A stretch of DNA of 64,000 nucleotides from Triplophysa rosa (lineage: Eukaryota > Chordata > Actinopteri > Cypriniformes > Nemacheilidae): positions 11,870,550 to 11,934,549 of the forward strand of contig NC_079902.1 of the NCBI RefSeq assembly GCF_024868665.1. Reading direction: 5' to 3'. The stretch's first letter is position 1, and every line of letters begins with the position of its first letter. Of the stretch, positions 37,186 through 50,592 are shown one piece after another. A program made the position numbers and the translations under genes. The notes beneath the pieces are model-generated. The model was not told the DNA's origin and searched no databases. It saw only the letters and a list, made by a program, of their open reading frames with translations.

Positions 37186-39310
37186 TGTGATTCGTTTCGA
37201 AATGACGCAAGCTAATATTTAAACCAGCCTGTATACCTATGTTAACCTTTGAGGAACTCATTTTTTTGGGTCAAAATCGAGTCAGCTCAAAAGAGTGATT
37301 CTTGTATTCCACAACAGACGGAGTAAAATGTGCCTTTTTGTTTTTCACGTGCATTGTTTGCAAAAACACCCAGCTCTGTTTTATTGATTGCGGTCCAACA
37401 ATAGCCCTTTTTATTCACGCAGGACGTTCATGCTATGTTGCCTAGTGACATAATAACATCCATCAGGAAGTCAAATGTCAATCCTTTCTTGCTCTGACAT
37501 TTAGTTTTGGGTGCGTATGGAGTCATTGTTCAGCAGTTGATTCGGCTGGTGTTGGAATGGCATTGAAACGCTTTTTTTTCCCCTCTGTCTTTCAAAATGA
37601 CCAGTTGAGTGCTCCGGTCATCATGAAGGACAGGAGAGAACTCTGAATAAATCCATCAACGTCTTCAATGAAATCTAAAAAAGCCATAACATATACTCTT
37701 CAACCTGTAGTAAAAATCTCTAGTATTACAGTATTGCAAAGAAGGCCTGTGCAAAATATCCCAATCCCGCCCTGTATCTTTGAATGAGTTTGTTATGCAC
37801 TGTATTGTGCAATAGGGACGACTGACATCACTCGAATTGCGTTACTGTCAGGCCCAGTGTGAAAACTGACAGGTCTATTTACCCCTTTCTATTCAATCAA
37901 GCATGTTTCTTAATGTTTGTAGGGCTTTTGTCTTCATGTTCAGTTGCAACAAAATCTTTGTGATGATGAAGTCAAGTTTCCTGTCCATTCTCCACTTTGA
38001 GCGAACTGAGGGCTTTTTTGGTTTCGTAGAAATAGGCCTGCTGTGATAGGATTTGAAGAAATGCATTGTGCGTTGGAACGATAGTGCTCTGTATATCAAA
38101 CCACCTTCTCTGTACTGATGCTACTCTATATGTTAAGTGAACACATGATCTTTGCCCTGGAACAAATAGAAGTTAAAAAGGTTTTTGTTCTTGTACTTTC
38201 AATACACCCACAAATATGATATCTGAACCCTGCTGATGTATTAGTTTTGTCTTGTTCTGAAGGTTTCCTTATTCCTCCGCACTACCGTCGGATTGATTGA
38301 TCTCGGTTCTTATCAGGCCCTCGGCTGAGACGCTCCAAACTAGTTTTTGTGGTATCTGTGAAAAGGTTCCCCTTAATCAGTTTTATTTGCTCTGCTACCT
38401 CAAAACCATTTGTCCACACAGCCCCTGTCCCCCGCTGGCCCTCTCCTCCCAAACACAGAGAGTGGAGGTGCAAGACACAGACTGTTAAAAAAAAGCCATC
38501 TGGTCAGAGGAAGAGGTGAGGGGGGGGGCTGAGGGTGGAGGGCGTCATGCTGGGCAATCAAAATGACAGACAGCAGTGAAAAGTGTTTTGTGGGCTCCCA
38601 CATATATGTGAAGTAGGATGACTTGCGAGCTTTCACAGCTCCCTTTGGTCTTCAGGTAAACAGTGACTTAGCTGTGGTGTCTCTCTCTCTTTTTGACTCT
38701 CTGACTCTCTCTCGCCCCATCTCGATACTCAAACCCTTTGGAGCCATCCATATTCTGTTTTTTTGAATGTGACCGCATTTTGCACAAATCCGAAAGTAGG
38801 CGAAATGATTGTATCCTCCAGTAAACGTAAATTGGGGGATGCTAAAATTCAAGATCGGAGGCATGAATCGCTCACAATTGAATTCCTCTCTTTCTTCAGA
38901 TATTATAATCTCTTGTTCTTATGCATTCATTTTCACCATCCCCCCACAGTGGCCCCCTTTCCTTTCCTCCTTCCAAAAAAAACCCCCTAAATGTGTGGAG
39001 GCTTCATTTTTCACTCTCCCCAAGCGGCTCTGTTGTCAGAGAGGAACCCTTAGGAAGTCTTTATTTCTGCCAGGCAGGGCCTCTCGCGTTCCTCCGGCTT
39101 CTCTGGCCGTTCTCATGGCTGTCCCCCCACCTGCTGGGACCCTGATCCCAGGCCGAGCTGCGCTTCAGCGGGGGACAATTACTATCCCGCTCTTCCTTTG
39201 ATCATCTGACCACATGGAAGCACAACAGCTGACCACATGTTTCAACAGACAAGAAGGAGAAAAGGGGTGAAGAAAGAAGAGCGGAGAGAAAAGCCTTTCA
39301 CTCGCTCGCT

Positions 39311-39345
39311 CACACACACACACACACACACAAACACACACAACA
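39311..39345. repeat. (CA)n microsatellite
   Basis: A short CA run with an AAACACA interruption, producing a cysteine/valine artefact frame on the minus strand. Confidence 0.9.
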
Positions 39346-42300
39346 CAGTAAGAAAAAGGCTAATTTCAGGAGCAGTTGTAGTGCTTGTATAATTCTCATG
39401 ATCTTTGCTGCGTGGTAAACGGCTGGCCTTTTATTGTCTCGATTATGTCTTTGGATCGGAGGAGAGGGCTTATTACAGATATGGGACGGCCTGATGTAAA
39501 GTTTATTTTTGAATTCGCCCCGTTTCATTTGCAGAAGCTTGCGCGGAGTGCTAGAGAAGTAATTTGAGGCTGAGCTTGTAAAAGCGAGTGCTAATTCTTC
39601 TGACATTGTCAGCCAAATTGTCTCTGAGCCAGCTGGGCCTCTGCGTAAATGCTCGCTGTGGTCAATATTGAAAAAGGTTCCACGCAAAGTCAAAGCCACA
39701 GCTCAGCTTCTGGTCTACCAACACCTTTCCAAATGTAGCTCTGGAATGGCAGAAAGCCGTATTAATGTAACTGGAATGAGTGTGTGGTATTTACATCTCT
39801 TTAAAAAGGCTTTGAATTGTAAAGTACTTTTCAAGAACGTTTTGAGATAAAGCTGGTGAATGTTTGGACAAGTTCAAATTTGACTAGAAGTAGATTAAGA
39901 ACATGCCAGCACACAGAACAAAGTTGGAATTCAGTTTGCACATGAAATATCAGATACCAAACCAATACAGTTTGAGACGGTGAATGAGGGTGTGAGCTCA
40001 ACTTGCTTTTCTTACTGACAATGAGTCGGTTATTTGCCTGTTACTCATCATATATTATTTCGTTTTTTTTTTGTTAATGTAATTTGTGTTTGTGTATGTT
40101 TCAAGTAGCTCTGTCTGTGCACATCTGTGTATCGGTGTCGGTGAATCAGTGTATTTTCGTTTGCGTGCCCACTGAAGCAGACCTGTGAGGGGCCGGGATG
40201 TGTTCGAGGGGCCGGGGTGAGGCAGTCAGGCCTAGGGGAGCTGTTTGTTTTGGCCTGTTTGGTGGGGATGGCCTCCTTGAGTGTCCCTATTGTGCGGCAG
40301 ATCACTTTACCACATTAAGGGTGCATGAAAAGAAGCTCTTCACTGGCACTTGGGCCCTGGCTGGAATAACAGGCAGTGTTTTGACTGGCTGCCACCTTCT
40401 ATTCTGACCGCTCTGCCGCCCAGCAGACGGCTCCTGCCTCAAAGAAGACTGCGAGGGGAGATGTACGAGAATAAGACAGATAATCACAAAACAAACGTTT
40501 AATTTGGGTTTTCTCACATTCAGATAGTGTCATTAATTCTTTCATAATTTATTTACAGATTTCATTTTCAGTTCATATTCATTGCGGGTTATTGGTTAAA
40601 ATGGTGATTCTTTCATTCGATTTTTTTTACTTCCATGATTTGAAAGTTGCGAAGAATTTTGGTTTTATACACTTTGCTAGCATCTACTCCCTTGCTATGA
40701 GGAGCTGCTTCACAATCATCATGTTTTTGTCTTAACCCGTTACAGACCCTTTGTGCATTTTACCTACTTCGTAATCATTTTATCCGGCAGTTAAAAATAA
40801 TTAACAAGTCATGCTCTTTTGTCGTCCGCCATTATGAGTCCTCCGTCTAGCAATGAAAGGCTTTACCATAAGCACAGTCACATAATAGTGTCAAAATCTA
40901 TTTTAAAGTGCAGTAATTCAAGGGTTTACAAGGCTCCATAAAACCTCAACATGCCCCAGTAATGAGAAGCATGAATGGAAACTTGGAGAGTTCTTTGCGG
41001 CCCCTGTAAAGGCGGGAGACCAAATGCAGGACACACGGCACAAAGCTCAGGGGCTGTAACAAAGAAAGTCAGGACAGACAGAGCCGTCGCTGAGTGGAGA
41101 ATTGAACACGTTGCAAATATCGGACAGAATTAGCTGCACCTAGACCTAAAACCGGATTGATATTTGCTGAGGGTAACCATTGGTAGAGATTCACCTGACA
41201 CCTATGTGTTTATTTTTACATTTATATGATAAAATAATTTGTGTGGACAAGTGCTGTTAAATCCCAACTTCATGGCAATTCTGTTTAACAAAGTGGATAA
41301 TTCATATGAATTCATATTTGTGCATTTTAATGCAATCTGCTCTTGCCTGAGTGATGTTATGTTTAGGGTTAAGGGGCTTCATTCTGGCTTTCCTCTTTTG
41401 TATGATTCACATTGTACAAATTTATACGAAGTAGTCAGGCAGCCCTCATAACTCTTCATTTCACATCCGCAATCGTGAACAGACTCACAGACGAGACAGT
41501 GCCACATGTGCGTGTGACATGGACTTCAGGTTATTCATTGTCATTGGTTTCCATATGAAGTACATGTCTGTTTTTGAGACCTTAGAACCTCTCTGCATCT
41601 GTATAAATTCATCACAAGCTCTCTGTGTCTAGTATTTCAGTCTTCTTATTGATTTTACACTTGCTAGTGATCTCATAACTCCACATGTGGTCAGGGAAAG
41701 GTTAAAAAACAAACTGTTATATAACAGGAGCATCAGACTGTATGCACCTTTCTACTTTTCCCAGGACCCCTACAAGAATGGGTCAAATGCCAAGGTGCAC
41801 AGTTATGCTTTCATGAAACGGTCTTCTGTGATTTAAACTCAACCAAATCTATTAGACACTCTCAAAGTTGGCATTTACACAGTCAGTGTGTTGCTTTTTA
41901 AAAAATAAATGGAGGTGATTGTTGAAATGAGCAGGTAGACGCAAACTGAAGTTCCGGTCTCCAGAATGTGCCATTAAAGTCTTCAGAGCAGATGCCATGA
42001 GGCATAATTGTGTGTGGTAGATCAGGAGGCTAATATTCACACTGAAGGGATTATCAATTAAACCAGTACAGATTATAATAGATAATTAAAGATTGTTTTC
42101 AGAGGCATAAGCAGTCTAATATTACTGAGTTAATACTTTTTTTAATTATCTAGGTATAGTGGATTTTATTTACTATGATGATATGGCATTATTAACCTTT
42201 CAGAATCTCTAGACACATCTAAAAGAAGCCAGATAGCTCCTGTAAATCACTAAAGAGAAATCTTTTTCGAAATGTTATTACAGGAATATTTAATGTTGTT

Positions 42301-45300
42301 TTTGGAGATCATAAATATTTCATTTTTTAAAGCATCTTGGCAGCAAGTAGTGTTTTTTTGGCCGTTTTCTCCCCACCACAGTCAGTGTTGTTAATGGCAA
42401 GATTAATTGAAATGGATCCAAAGTATATTACTAAAGAAAACAGTACAATGTGAAATATGTGTTCCCTATTGGAAATAAAATAAATCACAGATGAGATCAT
42501 TTTGATATATAAATTGTTTCTCCTGCACAGCAATGAGATTAAATGGAGACCAGATTGCTTTAGCTTTAAGGAGTCCACTTTAAAGATGTACATAATTTCT
42601 GGAGCATGTTTCTTTAGAGATTAAAAGAAATCTCAACAATGTCTCAAACTGTGCAAATTCTTCTGAAACCAAATTATATTTTGAAGCTGCAATTTAAAAC
42701 CTTTCTGGTTAAAATGAACAAAAATCAGTTATTGAGTACATAAGATCAGTGTTCAAAACTGTATCATTACCTTAAATCGGTAAGATTATAATGCTGATTT
42801 ATAAATTCAGCTGTTGGGTAGGAGTTCTGGTGTTTGCCATCATTTGATAAAGACACACTTAAAGATAAGTACGTGAAGTAACCTACAATTGTATTTTATT
42901 TTTCAAAAGTATCGAACAGAAGTGCCGATACAGAAGCAACATATTTGAGAGATATGTTAAATTTAATTAGCTATGAAAGAATAACTGCTGAGCAAAAAAA
43001 TCATCTTGGTTGTAAAGAAAAGTTTTGAGCAAATTAATAATGTCAGATTCTTCTTTATTGTATAAGAAACATTTATTTTATTGGCAAGCAGTATATCTAA
43101 AGTTAATTTTGCCTTACAAAATATTATCTGCTAGCTATTGTGCAGAAATAATCTTTCTTCAGTGGATGTGTTACTGGATTGTTATAGAGTTTATTGTGTT
43201 TGTCCAATTAATGGCTGCTATAGGCAATGAATTATTTACTTTCCATCCATGTAAGAGCAATAATTACATAGCTGTCCCTGCCTCTTCTGCAGGTCCCAAT
43301 GCATGTCTCCATGGAGAACCTGTCAGTTCATATGAATAAAAAGGATATCAAATCACTCTTCCTGCTTTGCTGTCAAACTTTGAGAGGAAGTTATCCAAGA
43401 TGCAGTTGAATTTCTGTTGTATGTGATGTTTTTAATGAGGGCGTGGTTCTGCTGTGACAGGTGTTGATGGAAACACCTGCATTGGAGGCAGGGTGAAAAT
43501 TCGACAGCAGTTTTCATATAATGGCGTGGCATTAAGTGCTGGAACTTGTGTGGATGGTTTTAATTTTCCACCCACCCTTCCATTCCGGGTGCAACAACTT
43601 GCCATTAAGTTGACATTAAAATAAATAAAAAAATCATTAAATAATTAGTGGCTCTGCACAACAATTTATTTTGTTCCGCCGCTCCACTGGCCATCAAAAA
43701 CCATCCTGTATAGAAGAAACATTGATGGTCAAAAATGTATTTAAAATAAATAAATAAAAGCATGGAAATAGCCTTTTACAGCTTTTTACTCATCAGCCAT
43801 TGATTACTTTTAATTGGGGTGCAATTTTCTGTCCAAATTGTAGGAGTATGCATATGCATTGAAGACATGACAGGTCTAATGGCTAAATGAAAAGAAAATG
43901 TGTCAGGCAGGAATAGCGAGATATGAATGCGTGTCAGAATGACTGAGATGTGCACAATAAACGCCAGCCATGTCAGAGTAGGTTTAATATTTCAGATTCT
44001 TCAATCTTGTCCGTCACGGGTGTAACACATTTAACCTAATGTTAGTTTCCATCGTATCTTAAAGCACTATAAAGAACATTTTTACCTCAGAATTCCTTAC
44101 TTGCCTCCCCAATACCATTTCGAATAACCGAAGATGAAGACCGAAGCATTACTTCTATATTCTAGCTGTAGATATATAATCTGTCATTCACTACAGTGAT
44201 TTGGACGAGATGACATTTGGATCCCCTGTGGGAGTCTGCTTGTTGCCTAGCGCATGTGACATACAGACCAGTGATAACTGAAGCCACACTGACTGCAGCT
44301 GCTGTTAATGTATGTTATTAAAGGGTATAGTCATTTTTCCTGTAGTCTTGCATTTGGGGGGTGTTGGTTATCACTTAGTGTTCGTATTAAGAGACCATCA
44401 GGAGAGATAATGTTCCTGCATAGTCGAATGCAGGATTGAAAAGTGCAGTCAGAAGTAGCGTTTTCCGTATAGTGAAGACTTGAATATTTTAATTTATTCT
44501 GTACATGTGATTCATATATGTCAATTCATATAGAATTCACTGGTTAACAGGGTTTTTTGACTCCTCCATGGATGTATGAGTTTTAAAGAGTGGACTCTGG
44601 GTCTGTTTTAGGGTCCCACTCTGAGGGGGGCAGCTGGAATTATACATGGATTAATAATTGACATAGATTAACTCTTAATCTACATGTTCTGTCTGTCTGT
44701 CTACATGCTCTGCTCAGACAGTATGTCTGCTGGACTGTCCATGACTCGCTATTAAAACAAATTCTGGGGTGTTGTCTAAGATGTTTTTTACAATTCATAA
44801 TTTTAGAGATGGTGTTTCAAGTTTCTTTCTGCTTTACCTCTAATGAGTTAAGGCTATATTCATATATGAACATGAATATACCCTTCATCACTATGTGAAT
44901 GCATTTTGGGTGGGTCTACCAATGAAGACCCTGTGCGTATTTTAGAAATTCACCACTAAGTCATTATATTTTGTAGGGCTATTTGGCACAAAAATCTGTT
45001 CAGTTTTAGTTTTAAGTAGTGACAACTTTCTTTTAAAGCAGAGGGCAGTGTTGTCACTTAAAAATAAAATACACTGTTGTACACAGATCAGTTAATAGAA
45101 ATAAATGCATGTCTAGAAGACCTCAGCTGTACAAATGTTGTTCATTCTGTTCATTACTCTTAAACAGAATTTTCTTGTAAGAGACATGCATAATTATTAG
45201 GAATTTCAAATAAAATAGGCTGTAAAATAAAAATAAATTAAAAGAACACAACAGAGTCTTGGTATACATTTAGCCCGTTTTAATTTAGCAATTATAGAAA

Positions 45301-48300
45301 TGTTCTGTGAATGTAGCATGAACATTAGCCCCCTTCTGAGCTATTATGCTGGCTGTCTGGTGTTGCAATTTTACACTTCACCGACTCCGACAACCAGTCT
45401 ACTTGAGTCTGACTGCCCCACATTTCACCTTATTTAGATGATGTTCCAAAATCATTCAGCAGACAGTCAAAAGTGAACAATATAATTCTCACGGATACAC
45501 TGTGCGGTGATTTAGGAGATAGCGCGCATTTGAGAAAACAATCGGCCTGTGTTCAAAATGCGCCGCCAAGAATTATATTTGAAATCAGTATTCAGGCCAT
45601 TTTCCTCCCAAACTTCCAACATTTTGGGTAGTTTATCATAGTTTTTCAATGTGTGGGGGATTGTCAGACTTCTTCACGTCGAGAGACTTGGACAGATGTC
45701 TTGGATCACTTTTATGTGAATAGCGGTTTGTTTCATTTCGCCTCTCCGTTAATTTACATTTACATTTAACAATGCATGTTTGATTTCGTGGTTAATGACT
45801 CCATCGAACTGGCAAATTTATATATTATTTATATCGCAAAAAGACACTGCAGGTATACCGCATTGATGTCCTGCTGCAGAATTTGCTGCTTCAGATTTAA
45901 ATGGGCTGCACCCGTTTTGAGCGAGTGTCATTTTGTGTTGAATATGTAATTATTGATGCTTTTACCTAACTAAGCGATAGATATATAGATAAACGCTATA
46001 TAAAACGTTAAAAAGAAAATCAAATCTATAGCAAGTATGAACTTTACGTTTTATCAACTAAAACACTTTAATGACTTTAAACTTCGCGTTTGAAGGCTTA
46101 AAACGATTACATTTTACTCCATCCTCACGGTTTCACTCATCAGAACACTTGACTTTTCAGAGACAAGGAAATTGCAGCAATCTGACCTATAGTACATGAT
46201 TAAAGTTTTTTGCATTAATTTCGTGTGGGTTGCTCAAGTGTTTGCCAAGTGAAGTGTTAATAACTGTGCTCTGACTTTTCGTCAGAATTACAACCAGGAT
46301 GCTTGTGACATCTATGACAAACACTGACATGAGGCTTTAAAACGGATTTTAATGCAATCAGAAAACAAATGCTCTAACAATCTCGTGCTCCTTCGTTATA
46401 AAATGTACTAGCATTTACATTTTCAGAACAAAAAGAACAAATTGATATTGCTTTGGCTTTGTTTTGAAATGCGGCTTGTCTGTGATCAATAGCTTTTTGT
46501 TTGAATGTTTATACTTTGTTTTACTTGTTCAAGGTATAAACGTTTTATAATGTTGCATTCAGTCTGGCGTTTTTGTTTATTTTACATCTATACCTTAATG
46601 AAATGCATTGCATTTTTTTTTTTTGTACAGTAACTAAATGATGGTTGTATAGTCACACCATTTTTTTCACACCAATTTTGTTCAGTCCATTTTCACACAG
46701 TCCAGACCAAGTAATTTTTCTCCTTAAAATTGGATTTTAAATTGACAGCCTTTTAGCATACATGTTTGATAACAAAAAAAAATACTCAATTGCAGAATTT
46801 TAAATTCTCTTTAAAATCTAAGTACATGCATTTACATTAATTTACATACCATCAAACATCAATACATTATTATATCCTCAAGAAACAAAACAAATACTAG
46901 TGAACTCTATTAAGTGTAGTATTAAAAATTTGTGATCGAGACTCAACAACAGCATAATTACAATGAATCTTTTATAATTAATAAAATGAGAAGAAAAGCT
47001 GTTAGTCATAATACATTGTAGTATGTCCCTCAAAAGGAAAGATGAAAAAGGAAGGGGGAAAACAATTACACCGGGGATTGGCCCTTGGGCACTGAGAGGG
47101 AAGCAGCATGAGGGACTGGATTGACTCTGGTGCACCTTTGGACCTTGCATTATCCTGGCATGAGGTCTCTTTGGCAATAGCCAGGCAATTTCCAACAGCA
47201 CCTGCACGCTGCCCATCCCCCTTGATAGCCTCTATACCTGCACCCCAGTCGCCCACTCAAATGTTTGTAATGTTTTTTTTTGTTGGTGAACAAAAAACAA
47301 ATGTGAGTTCACTGTTTTGGGGTAATAACTTTGCGAAAGAAATCATTCCTGCATAAGCAACAGTGTGAATCATCAGGTGAAAACGGCAAACAAGCTCATC
47401 ATCAGGACTACTAAAGGTGCAAAAATGTGTGCGCAAAGATGTTTGCTGCACAATGAAGCAATGTTTAGTGCAAAAACGAATGAATAATCTTACACAAAAT
47501 TATTAAATTCTTCATCTAAAACACATTCAAATAAAGTTATATACCTCAGTGGGAATAATGGTATTTTTAATTTCATGTTGTAATTTTCAAGGACCAAATA
47601 AGTTTTAAAGGAGCCTCAAAATGATGGCCGTGTCAGCTGGAGCAGAAGTGATACTTTCTGTCCCAATGATTATGCCTTTTGTATGTTGTTGCTTTGGTCC
47701 CAGTATTTATTTAGGCTTCTTTACCACCAACCACTAGCACCTGCTCTCTCACCCCCTGCCAGCCTCTGACCCTTGTTTGCAGGGCAGGCTAGAGATCTGC
47801 CTTTACTCTGCGTCTTCTTTTAATAAGTGACTCGGCATGATGAGAAACCACAACTCTGTGCTTTCAGACCTCAGAAAGAAACATGTTTAAAAACAATGTC
47901 TATATTTTTGTTTGCCTGTATGAGGAAAAAATGTTATGCTCTTGATCTATAATCTGCTTGGTAATCTTTCATGATATGACTAATATTGCTGATGTGGACA
48001 TTATTATATGTAAATATTCAAAGCTTCAGTGTAACTAAAAGAAGGGAACATTATTTCAGCATACAGACAGAATCATATAAACTCTCAATTGTCTTAAATG
48101 TTGATTTTTCAAGCATAGAACCAACATACCAACATATATTTATGTGAATCAATCATATTTGAATATGATTTTGGAAAATGTGCCTACATATAATTTGATT
48201 AACATATGTTTTTACAAAATTAAGTGTCATGATAAGATAAAAGTACAACTCGGGTGAAATCTACACATTAGCAAACTTTTACAGTCGGACATTACAACAG

Positions 48301-48513
48301 CACTTTGGATTGCTTAACCAAAATTATTTAGGCTAGCTGAAGAAAATGAACAAACTCTGGTGGTTACTCCTTGATTTCCAACTTTGGTGCAATTTTTACA
48401 TTTGTGAAACGAAAAATGGGAAAAGAGGTTTGATGCTTCAGTGCAAAAGAGAATGAATAATGCTGCATAGAGAGATTGATTTCTCTCTATTCTTTTTAAA
48501 TTGCAAATGGATT

Positions 48514-48526
48514 GGGGGGGGGGGGG
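48514..48526 (+). repeat. G13 homopolymer
   Basis: Thirteen consecutive G residues, unusual in this AT-rich context and prone to assembly or sequencing length error. Confidence 0.9.
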
Positions 48527-50584
48527 TCACTCGTTTAAACATACATAAGTGTGTGATTTTTTTTGGACAGGACGCGGCTCTGGGAATGAATCCTCACCTG
48601 TCTTTCTTTTATCATCTTCAATGTCAGAGGTTCGTTCTACAAGCCCCATAAGTCTTTTGTATGTATCAAAATTTCCCATGTGCAATAGACTCACTTCACT
48701 GACTCTAAAACATAATTCCATAAGTGGGCAGTTTAGTAAAAATGTTTAAGCACTTTCATAGCCGCCTACATTGATAACCGTTATATTTTTTTTAGGTTAT
48801 TATGTTTTTATGGTTCTTTAGACCTGTGCTTACTGTTATTAGAAAGTTAATTAGTCGTATTTTAAGCTGCTGTTTAAGCAAAAATACAAAACAAAAAATG
48901 CTGACACAATACTGTTAATTTCCCATTGGAACAAACAATTAAATACATGTTAAGTAATTAATCCAATGTTTTAAGTCAAATCGATTTCACATACTCTACA
49001 ACTTCAGTCTTTTAATTTTGTGTGGTAACCACTCTGGCGCAAACAGGCCGACACTCAACTAAAACATCCACTACCTAAAAAACAAGAACACAGAAGCATC
49101 AAATTTCTAAAGAAATAAATGAATCAACTGGCACTTGTTGGACATCTGAATATTCAATTTATTAGAATATAATCGCAATTTTAAATGCTTTTAAAACGAT
49201 GAGATATGTAAATCAATTTAATTTCTTTATTTCAATGAATAACTGAGGTAAATGATGGCTCCATTTGCCTTGCTTTAACATTACAATGGGCTTGCAACAC
49301 ATCCAAAGTACATTTTGAAAGGACACATCCTGGATTAAGAGTCATGTTGAGCACTTTTGCATATTCATCGCTTTTCTGCAGGTGAATAATCATCGTAGAG
49401 CTCACTGAAAAGGGTTAATTGACGTGCAAATTGTCTCTAACTTTCACGATAACGTTGTAGCTAGCCTATGGTAAATAGCCAAAAAACGGCCAAATTTGTT
49501 TAGCTTAAGTGTATAACTTTGTGGACTTGAAAATGTAAACGTAACGTTATTTGGATTTTTAAAAATACATTTTACATATTATTTGTTCCTTAAATGCCTC
49601 ATTGTATGAGCTATGTGTTTTAATTGTTTTTACTTTTACTTTTATGTTGTGTGTATGATGCAACTTGTTCCTCTGTAATTTGTTGGACCATTGAACGAAT
49701 ATGTATTTATATAGTAGTTTTAAAATGGATTAAAACTTACTGTTTACCTTTTGGTATTTTACAACACTGTAAAACCCAAGATCTCTCGTGGGTTGTTACA
49801 ATTTGTTTGAAGCCTATTCTCGTCTGCATAACACTACTAGAATTAGTGTGCCTTAATAAGATGTATGTCACAGTGCATATTTAGGTGTTTGTAATGTTTA
49901 CAAAAATATGTAAGGGTTAAAAGTGCATGAAAGGCGAGTAATAAAATTACTCATGAGACATGTTGTGCTGACTACAGCAAGTCAAGGTAATTTAGCTCCC
50001 GAGTCTATCAAGATCACGTACTCGGTTGCGTGACAAAAAGCGTTTGGAACCTGCTCATGTCGGTTTATCCTCTTAGTGCCACCCCGCTTAGCCAAGCTGT
50101 GTAGCGGGGCTTCAGGGAGGAATAGTTAGACGCTAAAGACCCTATAGTTGTACTGGTCAGAAGACTTATTATATCCGATAACTCCATGAAGTTTGTATTG
50201 TTTTTATGGCAAAGTTATGTTTTTTAATTTAATAACAAAAAATTGCGTGTTTTACTAATAATCCATCGTTAAATCATACCCGCGTTTATTTATACAAAAT
50301 CCAGCCTTGTGTTTTGCAAATGTTTAGAAAAGCCAGAATGTATTTGAGATATATATTAGCCTAATTTATAAAATGATAGCACGTGACCGCGTGCCGAATT
50401 TCTGACTTTATTAGAAAATGCTTTTCTTTAGGTGGTGGTACGAGAATCAAACTTCTATTATATTAGCCTGATAGGATATTTTAATAGATCGCAGCCGTTT
50501 TAAACCAAAAATCAGAACGAACACACTCGGTCAGTATCAGCTGGTGCTTCAGTGTGCCTCAGCAAAACAGCCAGCGCCATGTTG

Positions 50585-50592
50585 TGACGTCA
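50585..50592. promoter_or_regulatory. palindromic CRE motif
   Basis: TGACGTCA, the full CREB/ATF consensus, lies in a locally GC-richer stretch (about 50510-50770). Motif only; no linked gene is visible. Confidence 0.3.
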
